A program made the position numbers and the translations under genes. Source: Desulforapulum autotrophicum HRM2 (GTDB lineage: Bacteria > Desulfobacterota > Desulfobacteria > Desulfobacterales > Desulfobacteraceae). From it: DNA of 64,000 nt. The stretch is taken from NCBI RefSeq assembly GCF_000020365.1, contig NC_012108.1:3596001-3660000 (forward strand). The letters are read 5' to 3'. Position 1 is the stretch's first letter; the number at the start of each line of letters is the position of its first letter. Below, one piece after another: positions 9,596 to 19,200 of this stretch. The notes beneath the pieces were generated by a model. It searched no databases, was not told where the DNA came from, and saw only the letters and a program-made list of their open reading frames with translations.

Positions 9596-11295
9596 AAATC
9601 ACCATTGCCAGAACAGCCGGATTCTGCATGGGGGTCCGCCGAGCCGTAGATCTTGTGCTTGATGCCTCCAACGCAACCAAGGAACGCATCTGTACCTATG
9701 GTCCGCTGATTCACAACCCCCAGGTCCTTGAGATGCTTGAAAAAAAGGGAATCCCCAGCATCAATACCATTCCTGAAAAGGGTGAGGGTACCGTTCTGAT
9801 CCGTGCCCACGGGGTCCCGCCCCAGGATAAAAGGCAGCTGGAACTGGCGGGATTCAAGGTGATCGATGCCACCTGCCCAAGGGTTATCCGGGTTCAGACA
9901 ATCATTAAAAAGCATACCGACCAGGGATATGCCTCCATCATCCTTGGAGACCGGGACCACCCTGAAGTCAAGGGGCTTCTAGGCTATGCCGGCAAAGGCG
10001 GGGTTGCCGTATCCTCCCTGGCAGCCCTGGAAAAACTGCCGTCCTTTGACCGGGCCATTATCGTTGCACAGACCACCCAGGACACCCATTTATTTGAACA
10101 GGTCAAGGTCTGGGCCCAGGAAAACCACCCCGAATACAAGGTGTTTGACACCATCTGTGATTCCACGGAAAAACGCCAGGCTGAAACAAGAAAAATGGCC
10201 CAGATCTGTGACGCGGTGGTTGTGGTTGGTGGACGAGAGAGTGGCAACACCCGTCGTCTTGCCCAGGTGGCAAGGGATACGGGAAAACCTGCCTTTCACA
10301 TTGAGGATGTATCCGAACTTGACATCAAAGAACTCGCTGGGGCAAAGCATATTGCCATTACAGCAGGTGCTTCAACGCCCAACTGGATCATCAATAAAAC
10401 CTGCAGGACCCTTGAAAATCAGCTTGGCAAACCCCGAAATTTTCTTTTGGCAAAGCTTCGTCCCCTTGTGCTTGTTCTGCTAAGGACCAATCTGCTGATC
10501 TCGTTGGGAGCGGGCTGTCTCACCTTTGCCTGTGCAACCCTCCAGGGGGTCGACCACAGCCTCAGCCATAGCGCCACAGCCATGCTCTACATTCTTTCCA
10601 TGCAGGTGATTAACAACCTATTTTCCATAAAATCAGATCTTTACAATAATCCAGACCGGGCGATGCTCTACATGGCCCACAGGCCGTTGCTCATTGCCCT
10701 TGCCCTGGTAAGCGGAAGTGCAGGCCTTTTTTTAACTTTTGCCACAAGCCTTACCTCGTTTGCAATTTTACTTGTGATGAGCCTGCTTGGTCTCTCCTAC
10801 AACCTGAAGATCCTGCCCACAACAACAGGCTTCAAACGAATCAAGGATATCCCAGCGTCTAGAACGCTGCTCATAACAGCAGCATGGGGAACGGTGACCT
10901 GTATCCTTCCAGCCATTTCAACCCCAACAGGTATGGAAGTCGTTCCGGCTCTTGTTTTTTCCATGGGACTTGTCCTGGCAAGAACCGCTTTTTTTGATGT
11001 GCTTCAGATGCAGGGAGACAGAATCACCGGCAAAGAAACCCTTCCCATCCTTGTTGGCGAACAAAAGACGCTCTCCCTCATCACCTGGGTTCTTGCGGTA
11101 ACCTTCTTGTCCACACTGGTATCGACCCTTGTGGGCCTGATCACACCATCGGGATTTGTCCTCATGCTTGTTCCCATTTCCATGGGCTATGCCATCCACC
11201 TGAGCAAAAAAGATTTTTTTCTTCCTGGAACACAGCTTGAAATCGTTATAGAATCCCAATTTATCATCGCAGGAATCGTATCCCTATTGTTCTAG
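9592..11295 (+). CDS. ispH: IspH (HMBPP reductase) fused to a UbiA-type membrane prenyltransferase domain
   Basis: 567 residues, twice the length of IspH. Residues 1 to about 285 are a complete 4-hydroxy-3-methylbut-2-enyl diphosphate reductase: the three [4Fe-4S] cysteines in GFCMGVRR, DATCPRV and DTICDSTEKRQ, plus IRAHGVPP and GASTPNWI. It makes IPP and DMAPP in the last MEP step. From about 300 on the protein is hydrophobic with some eight membrane spans and UbiA-family features: SIKSDLYNNPDR as a weak first Asp motif and FFDVLQMQGDRITGKETLPILVG as a clear second one. UbiA enzymes condense prenyl diphosphates with an acceptor. The fusion suggests handover of isoprenoid precursor to a membrane prenylation step; the acceptor is unknown. 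The ATGA overlap couples it to parB. Confidence 0.88.
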   Translation: MKITIARTAGFCMGVRRAVDLVLDASNATKERICTYGPLIHNPQVLEMLEKKGIPSINTIPEKGEGTVLIRAHGVPPQDKRQLELAGFKVIDATCPRVIRVQTIIKKHTDQGYASIILGDRDHPEVKGLLGYAGKGGVAVSSLAALEKLPSFDRAIIVAQTTQDTHLFEQVKVWAQENHPEYKVFDTICDSTEKRQAETRKMAQICDAVVVVGGRESGNTRRLAQVARDTGKPAFHIEDVSELDIKELAGAKHIAITAGASTPNWIINKTCRTLENQLGKPRNFLLAKLRPLVLVLLRTNLLISLGAGCLTFACATLQGVDHSLSHSATAMLYILSMQVINNLFSIKSDLYNNPDRAMLYMAHRPLLIALALVSGSAGLFLTFATSLTSFAILLVMSLLGLSYNLKILPTTTGFKRIKDIPASRTLLITAAWGTVTCILPAISTPTGMEVVPALVFSMGLVLARTAFFDVLQMQGDRITGKETLPILVGEQKTLSLITWVLAVTFLSTLVSTLVGLITPSGFVLMLVPISMGYAIHLSKKDFFLPGTQLEIVIESQFIIAGIVSLLF

Positions 11296-11399
11296 TCCAT
11301 GGACGGAGTAGAATATTTAACCCTGATTCAACAAAACGTGTACCCTTGCAGGTGCTGTTAGCGATAAAGAAATTTCATAAACACAAAGGCGAATCTCCC

Positions 11400-13508
11400 A
11401 TGGCAGACCCCAAAGAATTTGATTCTCCCTACCCTGTAATCGGACAACTGGCACTCAAGCACGGGCTTGTTGCAAAAGAGGCCCTTGACCTTGCCTGGAA
11501 AGCGTGCATGGAAACCAGCGAACCTGTCTCTGCATTGGCCGACTATCTCCTGGCCCATCAGCTGGTTTCACCCCTTGACATGAAACGAATTTTAACCGCC
11601 TCCCGGGCCATGAAAATGCGAAGAAAGGACGTAAAATTCGGCACCCTTGCCATTGAAAAAGGGTACATCTCAACCGGCCTGCTCAAGCTTGCCCTTGACC
11701 AGCAAAAACAGGAACTGATCCAGAACAAGCGCTCCAAACTCCTGGGAGACATACTGGTGGAAGCCGGCATGATAACCACACGCCAGTGCAACGACATATT
11801 AAAGGAACAAAACCGGCTCAAAAAGTCCAACCAGGACACCGGGGAACAAGCCCTCCCCTCCCCGGAATCGTCCCCAAAAATAGAGAAACTGTTCACCCAG
11901 GGCTTCAACCCGACCACTGCCGCATCCCTTGAACGTGGAATGACACTGACCTTTGCCAAGGACGCCATTGCCGCCTTTCTCTCCAAAACCGATGACTTTG
12001 ACGAAACGATTACTGTCCAGGAGATAAAGAAACTGCTTGCAAGACATTACATTGTCTTTGGCATTGTGGACGATACCCTGATCAACGGTTTTATCAAATC
12101 CAAAGCATTTAAGACAAAACCTTTCCGGGTTGCCCTTGGCATTAAACCCCAAAGGCCGGTGGATGCCGTTGTTAAATATTTTTTTATCACCAACCGGCTC
12201 AAAGTCGGAGAAATAGACGAAAAAGGCAACATTGATTTCAGGGAAAGGGGAAAAATCCCCAGGGTGGCAGCCGACGATATCCTTGCAGAAAGGATTCCCC
12301 CCCTGGAAGGGGTTGCTGGAAAAAACGTTTTTGGAAATAACATGCCCGTTCCCCCTGCCCGGGACATCAAACTCAAATACAAACGAGGTGCAAAATTCTC
12401 CAGGGACGGATTAAAGATAATCGCCAGAATCGATGGAGAACCCAAGCTCTCCTGGTCGGGCAGCATCAGCGTGCTGGATGAAATTATAATCGACAATGTC
12501 GATTATGAGACCGGCCATATTGACTACCCTGGAAACGTCAAGATCAAGGGGTGTATCCAGAATGGTTTTAAGGTTACCGGTGAAAATATCAGGGCCAATG
12601 AAATTGACGGCGGTATTATCCATGCTGACGGAAACCTCAGCGTTGGCGGCGGCATCAATGAGGCCGTTATCTACGCAAAGGGAAAGATCTGGGCAAAATT
12701 TATTCACAAATCAACCATCCGCTGCCTGGGTGACATTTTCACGACCAAGGAAATTGTAGAATCAACCATCGAAACAGGCGGTGCCTGTATCATCAATCAG
12801 GGTTCCATCATCGCATCAACCATCACCGCAAAAATGGGAATTAAGGCCCGGCATGTGGGTACGGAACGATCTATTCCTTCGTCCTTAATAGTCGGTAAGG
12901 ACCTTTTTGTTCTCAAGGAGATTGCAGCACTAAAGAAAAAAATCATCCGGATCAGACAGCAGATCATGGATGCCGGAGAAAAAAAACAGAACCTGGAAGC
13001 CAAACTCAGAAGGGAACAGGAAAACGCCTCACGGCTTGCCCATATAGAGGAGAATTCCATGGCCATGCAGAAAGAAACCCTCACCCAGATTGCCTCCCTT
13101 AACCCGGTTAAGAATCAGGATGAGCTCAATCTTATGCGAACCAGACTCCAGACACTCAAACAGGAGGCATCCGAGGCCCAGGAAGCGCTTTCCCTGGGCT
13201 TTGAAACCGTTGAACGGGTGACCGAAGAACGAAAGATTCTCCTCAAGACACTCAGTGCTCAAATGGAACAACTTGAAGACCTGATCCAGGAGTTGATAAA
13301 TTTAAAAAAATGGACCAGGGAAAATCCCGGAATTGCCCTGGTGGATGTCACCGGGTCCCTGATGGCAAAAACAAGTATCATGGGCCACCACGCTGAACTC
13401 AAAGTCAAACGGGACCTTCAAAGAACCACTATCAGGGAAATCATGCTGACCAGTCCGGGTAAAGATCAGACACAGGACAAATGGGAAATGCAGATCACCC
13501 CTGGTTGA
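11400..13508 (+). CDS. DUF342 / FapA-like polymer-forming protein
   Basis: Start at the ATG 11400 with AAAGG ten bases upstream; an in-frame TTG at 11346 is less likely. The 702-residue cytosolic protein begins with helical repeats (about 1-150, for example AIEKGYISTGLLKLALDQQKQ), has a FapA/DUF342 region with repeated beta turns (about 300-520: DIDG-like GNVKIKG, GGIIHADGNLSVGGGI, GDIFTTKEI) and ends with a long coiled coil (about 530-640). DUF342 proteins assemble beta-helical polymers and in some bacteria affect flagella or surface attachment. No flagellar genes are near. The last 14 bases overlap the convergent acyltransferase gene. Confidence 0.75.
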   Translation: MADPKEFDSPYPVIGQLALKHGLVAKEALDLAWKACMETSEPVSALADYLLAHQLVSPLDMKRILTASRAMKMRRKDVKFGTLAIEKGYISTGLLKLALDQQKQELIQNKRSKLLGDILVEAGMITTRQCNDILKEQNRLKKSNQDTGEQALPSPESSPKIEKLFTQGFNPTTAASLERGMTLTFAKDAIAAFLSKTDDFDETITVQEIKKLLARHYIVFGIVDDTLINGFIKSKAFKTKPFRVALGIKPQRPVDAVVKYFFITNRLKVGEIDEKGNIDFRERGKIPRVAADDILAERIPPLEGVAGKNVFGNNMPVPPARDIKLKYKRGAKFSRDGLKIIARIDGEPKLSWSGSISVLDEIIIDNVDYETGHIDYPGNVKIKGCIQNGFKVTGENIRANEIDGGIIHADGNLSVGGGINEAVIYAKGKIWAKFIHKSTIRCLGDIFTTKEIVESTIETGGACIINQGSIIASTITAKMGIKARHVGTERSIPSSLIVGKDLFVLKEIAALKKKIIRIRQQIMDAGEKKQNLEAKLRREQENASRLAHIEENSMAMQKETLTQIASLNPVKNQDELNLMRTRLQTLKQEASEAQEALSLGFETVERVTEERKILLKTLSAQMEQLEDLIQELINLKKWTRENPGIALVDVTGSLMAKTSIMGHHAELKVKRDLQRTTIREIMLTSPGKDQTQDKWEMQITPG

Positions 13509-14427
13509 CGGTTGATTTTGAATCGCGCAGTCCGTCACGTATGGCAAGGATCTTGCGATCCTTTTCTTTCCACAACCTGTTGATCCAGGTGCAGAAATCG
13601 TCCCTAAAGGTTGAATTGTTAAAAAAATCTCCAGTCATCTCGCTGGTCACGGGCAGCACCTCCACATCCAGGACAATACGCCTGACCCTTCCTGAGATAA
13701 ACCCCCAGAACGAATCCGCCCCGTCAGGATAGACAATGGTAACGTTTACCACCTTGTGGAGGCAGTCCCCCATGGCGCCGAGCACAAAGGCAACGCCGCC
13801 GGCCTTTGGTTTTAAAAGGGATTTAAATTCTGATCCCTGGGCACTGTGCTTGAGTTCAGAAAACCGTGTCCCCTCGACAAAATTCATCACTGAAACGGGA
13901 ATGGTTTTGAATTTTTCACAGGCCCTGCGGGTACGTTTAAGATCGTTACCCCTTAAATGGGGATGTTTTTCAAGAAATTTCTTTGAATACCGCTGCATAA
14001 AAGGAAAATCCAGGGCCCACCAGGCAAGGCCCAGAAACGGCACCCAGATCAATTCCTTTTTAAGAAAAAATTTTAAAAACGGAATTCTTCGGTTAAACAC
14101 CGTCTGGAGCACCAGAATATCTACCCAGGATTGATGATTTGAGATAACAAGATACCAGCCATTGGGATCAAGATCAGAAACACCCCGTACATCCCACTCA
14201 ATGCGGTTAAAAAACTTGGAGGTAAGTGAATTAATTGTAATCCACAAACTGCTGATACCTATCAGAAGCCTGTCGCACTGACGGGTAAACCATGGAATGG
14301 GAATCACAAACTTGAAAAAGGCCACCAGAAAGATAGCAGAGCACAGCACAATCGTATTGATGAGATAGAGCAGAAACGAGAGTCCGCCCTTTAAAAATCC
14401 CGGTAAAAAATCAACCATGGGTACCAC
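13495..14427 (-). CDS. PlsC-family acyltransferase (lysophosphatidate acyltransferase-like)
   Basis: A 310-residue membrane-anchored acyltransferase. Two hydrophobic segments (about 14-45) precede the catalytic HX4D motif within NHQSWVD (97-103); the acceptor-binding EGTR motif lies at 185-188. Size and the VRGVSDLDPNGWYLVISNHQ context fit the YihG/LCLAT branch of 1-acyl-glycerol-3-phosphate acyltransferases. It lies next to the sigma-54 activator and the giant lipid/polyketide synthase, so it could place the unusual acyl chain made there into phospholipid; that link is inference. Its 5' end is 8 bases from the activator gene's stop, suggesting one minus-strand transcript with the activator. 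Confidence 0.82.
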   Translation of the reverse strand: MVPMVDFLPGFLKGGLSFLLYLINTIVLCSAIFLVAFFKFVIPIPWFTRQCDRLLIGISSLWITINSLTSKFFNRIEWDVRGVSDLDPNGWYLVISNHQSWVDILVLQTVFNRRIPFLKFFLKKELIWVPFLGLAWWALDFPFMQRYSKKFLEKHPHLRGNDLKRTRRACEKFKTIPVSVMNFVEGTRFSELKHSAQGSEFKSLLKPKAGGVAFVLGAMGDCLHKVVNVTIVYPDGADSFWGFISGRVRRIVLDVEVLPVTSEMTGDFFNNSTFRDDFCTWINRLWKEKDRKILAIRDGLRDSKSTVNQG

Positions 14428-14442
14428 TCCTTAGAAATCGTT

Positions 14443-15936
14443 CTACCTTAAAGTATCGCCATTTGCCTTGTGGGCGTCAATATATTTTTTTACGGTTCTT
14501 CTGTCAAGCCCGGTCTGTTTAGCCACCTGTTCGTAGGTACCGTGACGCTGATAAAGCAGGAAACAATAGCCTGAGACCAGTTCTGGAACCGACAACGCAC
14601 CGGTTTGAATTCCCTTGATTAAGGTTGACCCCATTTCCTCTTTTGTTGACTCTTTTCTCCCCTCATAACTTCTGCGCAGAACCACCCTTCTCACACACTG
14701 CTCAAGCTCCCGGACATTCCCAGGCCAGGAGTACGAGGAACCCAGCTCCCGGTTGATCACCCGAAGTACACGACTGGTAAGCTCTTCCGGGGCAGTTCCT
14801 GTCATTCGCGTCACAGTGAAAGACAAAAGATCCACAAGTTCAGTGGAATCCTGACTGATCCGTTCCCTTAACGGTGGCACCTCAATGATGTCCGAACATA
14901 GCCTGTAGTAAAAATCGTCCCTGAACACCTCTCCCCGGTGGATGGCAGAAACAGACCGGTTGGTGGCCCCAATGACCCTGCCCTGGAACCGGGATCTAAC
15001 ATGACTTCCAACGGGGGTAAAAGATCTCTCCTGGAGCACCTGGAGAAGCTTGATCTGAACATGGTCAGACACCTCTCCGATTTCATCCAGCAGGATAGAC
15101 CCATGGGGACTGCACCGGTCGAACACCCCCTGGTAGTCGTCCACAGCACCGGTAAAGGCCCCTTTCCTGTGACCGAACAGCTCAGATTCCAGCAGGGTTT
15201 CAGGGAACTGGGACAGATTCAACGAGGAAAAGGCCCGGGTAAAACTGACTGAAAATCGTTTCTTCCCCGGATCAAAGGGGATGTAACCGCTCCGCCCCAC
15301 AGCCATTGCAGCGGTTCCCTTGCCCGTACCTGTCTCTCCAAGGATGAGGGTGGAAAAATCCTCCATCCGGTTCCACAGGTAACGATCATACAGCCCGATA
15401 TCGTTGGTAAATACATTATTCCACAGGTTGCGACGAAGGGTTTTCATGCACTGACTGTTGCCCACAAGGGAATGGGAAATGAAAAAAAAGGCCCGTCTGA
15501 GTTGATAGGACAGGGCAAAGTAGTGGAGGATCTCCTGTTCCGGGATGCCTCTTTTGCGAATCATTTCCATGGCCTGATCGGCAAAGGGAACCGGCACTGA
15601 TTCATCTCCTGAACGAATCTGCTCTTTAATAAGAAGGTCAAACCGCTCCCGGTACTTGTAAAACACATCAAACAGAAATACCGTCTTGATAATGGTCCTG
15701 TCCTGCCCCCTGAACGCATCAAGATGACCTCTCCCCTCCCGGTCCAGATGTTCGATCCGCCGATTAATCTCCAGGATATAGCGGTCGGCGGTTGCCCCCC
15801 TGTCAAGCCCTGGAAAATGGCCGGCAATCCTTAAATCCAGCCGCTCCCTTAATTCGCTGAAGGGATTGGCAAAGGCCGCATGGTATACCATCCTGAAAAA
15901 GGCCCGTTCCTCAACACTCAACCGCTCTTTTTTCAT
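14443..15936 (-). CDS. Sigma-54-dependent transcriptional activator
   Basis: Start at 15936, where GGAGG stands four bases before the ATG; an upstream ATG at 15951 lacks a site. About 497 residues. The first ~190 match no sensor domain I recognise: no receiver, GAF or PAS, but a helical region. The AAA+ core has Walker A GETGTGKG, the sigma-54 contact loop GAFTGA, Walker B ILLDEIGEVS and WPGNVRELEQCVRR. The C-terminus ends with a Fis-like helix-turn-helix (YEQVAKQTGLDRRTVKKYI). It is divergent from the giant synthase, whose upstream region holds a near -24/-12 element, so it is the probable activator of that gene. The missing receiver implies control by a ligand or partner. Confidence 0.88.
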   Translation of the reverse strand: MKKERLSVEERAFFRMVYHAAFANPFSELRERLDLRIAGHFPGLDRGATADRYILEINRRIEHLDREGRGHLDAFRGQDRTIIKTVFLFDVFYKYRERFDLLIKEQIRSGDESVPVPFADQAMEMIRKRGIPEQEILHYFALSYQLRRAFFFISHSLVGNSQCMKTLRRNLWNNVFTNDIGLYDRYLWNRMEDFSTLILGETGTGKGTAAMAVGRSGYIPFDPGKKRFSVSFTRAFSSLNLSQFPETLLESELFGHRKGAFTGAVDDYQGVFDRCSPHGSILLDEIGEVSDHVQIKLLQVLQERSFTPVGSHVRSRFQGRVIGATNRSVSAIHRGEVFRDDFYYRLCSDIIEVPPLRERISQDSTELVDLLSFTVTRMTGTAPEELTSRVLRVINRELGSSYSWPGNVRELEQCVRRVVLRRSYEGRKESTKEEMGSTLIKGIQTGALSVPELVSGYCFLLYQRHGTYEQVAKQTGLDRRTVKKYIDAHKANGDTLR

Positions 15937-16071
15937 TTTGCCTCCGATCATTCAATGTACAGGACATGTTCAATTAATGCACAGACCCGCCAGAAATAAC
16001 ACACCCCACCGCCAAGTACAACCATTAAATATTCATATAATTACAGACAGATACAATCTATCCTCCCATAC

Positions 16072-16087
16072 TGGCACAATAAATGTA
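16072..16087 (+). promoter_or_regulatory. Near-consensus sigma-54 (-24/-12) element before the synthase gene
   Basis: TGGCAC (16072-16077), five bases, then ATGTA. The -24 half is perfect; the -12 half differs from TTGCA at two positions, including the GC that is normally kept. It lies about 180 bases before the chosen synthase start and faces it, next to a divergently encoded sigma-54 activator. The context raises its weight; the sequence alone would not. Confidence 0.4.
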
Positions 16088-16099
16088 TTCAGTTGTCCC

Positions 16100-16145
16100 C
16101 AGGTGAAACATATTTTATACAAAACACCCACAAAAGCATCACCTG
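16100..16145. promoter_or_regulatory. Inverted repeat in the synthase leader
   Basis: CAGGTGA (16100-16106) and TCACCTG (16139-16145) are perfect inverted copies 32 bases apart, just downstream of the possible sigma-54 element. They could pair in the mRNA leader or mark a dimer-binding site. No T-run follows, so it is not a terminator. Confidence 0.35.
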
Positions 16146-16268
16146 TGGAGAGGTTTTAAATTACGCTGTGGTCAGAGCAGAATCCATGCTCCAGCCATGC
16201 CGTTTATTAGGGCAGACCAGGGGCCATTGGCCCCATTTATAACAGATACAAATGGAGAGAGACAACCC

Positions 16269-19200
16269 ATGATAACAAGGCTTTTCAACTCAAGACTTCC
16301 GCTTATGGTCTACAATCCTGCCAAGGTATTTTCTTTGGATTTTTTCATCAACGCATACAGGGCCGGTGCCCTGCCCGTGTTTGACACTGAGTTCATGTTG
16401 GACCATGACATCCTGGAAGGGATCAAAAGACTTGCCACAGCCAACATCCTCTTTGGCGTAAGAGTTGTGGGGCCCAGCCAAACCCTGCTCAACAATATCA
16501 AAGCGTTGGATCTTACCAACCTCAACTGCCTTGTACTTCCCTTTTCCGGAACTGACAACCCTGACGAATTCAAGGAAAACCTTGAAGGTTTTTTTGAAAC
16601 AAAAATCATCCTTGAAGTCCGGGAGATCAGCATGAACAAGGCCATTGAGACCGTGGATCCCCATGGGCTTGTTCTCAGGGGCAACGAAGCCTGTGGAAGG
16701 GTCTCAAACTTTTCCGCCTTTATCCTCATGCAGTGGTATCTGAAAAACCAGGCAAGACCCGTCATCATCCACGGTGGCGTAGGGCGTTATACGGCCGCAG
16801 GAATGTTTGCCGCCGGCGTAAGCGGTGTCGTGTTAGACAGCCAGTTATGGTTGAGCAAGCAGAGCCCCCTGTCTGAAAACTTTAAAAAGCTACTTGCCAC
16901 GGTTGACGAAAGCGACTCCCTTGAGATCATCCTTGACAACCATACACGTTACAGAGTCTTTGCCAAACTTGGAACAAAAATTGCCCGGGACCTCAAGGAG
17001 AGAGCCATTATCCTTGTAGATGACAACCAGGCAGGAGAGACCCTTTACAGGGAGATCGGCGAACAACTCACGGCCCTTGACGATGACACGACAACCCCTG
17101 TCCAGAGCCTGTTTTACCTTGGCCAGGACGCCTTTTTTGCCAAGGATTTTTCCCGGGATTCAACAGACCTTGATACGATCATTTCAACCTTTTTCACGAC
17201 CATCGGCCGCAACCTGGACCTTGTGGACCGGTTTGATCCCATGCAACCGGGAACGGCCCTTGCCGAAGAACATGGCACCCGGTTGCCCCTGATCCAGGGT
17301 CCCATGGCAAATATCACTGACAATACAGACTTTGCAAACCAGGTGCTTGAAGCAGGGGCCCTTCCCTTTTTCGCAGTGGGCAGCCTTCCCGAGACCCTTG
17401 CCGACACCATGCTCAACAACGCCCATACAAAGGTGAAGACCTTTGGCGCAGGGCTTGTTGGCATCCGGGCCTTTAATCCAGCCATCGAAAGCCACATGGA
17501 GATGGTTAAAAAATATAAAGTTCCGTTTGCTCTTTTTGCAGGGGGAGGGGCCTCCCAGGCCCAGGCCCTTGAAAAGGAAGGAACCAAAGTCTATCTACAC
17601 ACCCCGTCGATCTCCATGCTCAACAGTGCCGCAAAAAACAACTGCACCCGTTTCATCCTTGAGGGCAGGGAGGCCGGCGGCCACGTCGGATCCCTGTCAA
17701 GCTTAGTGCTGTGGGAGGCTGGCGTCTCAAAGCTTCTCAACGGTACAGATTTTGATCTGGGCAACCTGAGCCTTGTCTTTGCAGGGGGCATTTCAACACG
17801 GTACGGCTCCTGGTTCATATCGGGCCTTGCATCGGTTCTTGCCGAAAAAGGTGTAAAAATAGGCATCCAGGTGGGAAGCGCCTATCTATTTTCACAGGAG
17901 ATCGTTAAAACCGGAAGTATCAAAGCCCAGTACCAGGAAATTATCTCCAAGGAAAACGAGACCATGGTGATCGGTGAAAGCGTTGGGCTTGCTTCCAGAA
18001 CAGCCCCCAACGAGTTTGCCCGGATGATGATTCAGACGGAACGACAGATGATCCAGGACCACAAACCCCTGGAACAACGCAAACGATCTTTTGAAAAAAG
18101 AAACATCGGCTCACTGCTCATCGGCGCCAAGGGGTTTCTGCCCGACTTCAAAAAACCCGGGAAAAACAATTTCACCTATTTTGAGGGAGCCGAGCAGCTG
18201 AACCGGGGCAACTTCCTTGTGGGGGAAAGCCTTGCCTATTTTAACAACCCGATTTCCCTGGCCGACATCCACGCAACATTGTTTGACCATAAAAAGGGCC
18301 TGATCCAGAACCTGGGCGCCCTGGAAATTTTCTCGTCTGACCAGAACAGCATTAACGATGAAATAGCCGTCATCGGCATGGGATGCGTCCTTCCGGGGGC
18401 AAAATCACCCGAAGAACTATGGACGGCAATCCTTGAACGGCGCTACAGCATTCGAGAAATGCCGGAAACCCGCATGCGCCGTGACCTCTACTATGATGCG
18501 GACAAAAGTGCCGAGGACAAGAGCTACACCCTGCTTGCCGGCCAGGTTGAAGATTATACCTTTGACCATGAACGGTTTGGGTACACCCCGGAAAAGGCAG
18601 CAAATCTCTCACGAAGTCAGCAGATGCTCCTGGATGCCACCTACCAGGCTGTTGAAGCATCCGGGTATCTTGGCAAAGACAATCATTTTCAATGTGAGGA
18701 TCCGGAACGAACCGCCGTGATCGTTGCCACCTGCCTTGGCAACGAACTTGGCAACAACCTTCAGCTGAAGTATCACTTTCCAGAAATCGTGGCCATGCTT
18801 CAACGAACCGAAGCCTATTCAACACTCACGGACCAGGAAAAGAAGACGATCAAAGACCAGCTTCAAACCGGTCTTGAGGCTGATAATCCCGGCTATGACC
18901 CAGTCCACGGAATGCTGCTCAACATCGAGGCATCCAGGGTGGCAAAACACCTGGGAGTCAGGGGAACCAACTATGTAGTGGATGCGGCCTGTGCCTCATC
19001 GTTTACCGCCATTGATGCGGCCCAGGGCGAACTTTTGTCAGGGGAGGTGGACCAGGTAATCGTTGGCGGTGTCAACACCCATCTTGCCCCGGAGTCATTT
19101 GTGGGGTTCTGCAAGATGGGCGCACTTTCAGCAAAGGGGTCCTTTCCATTTGACGAGCGGGCCGACGGTTTTGTCCTGGGAGAAGGCGCCACCACCTTTA

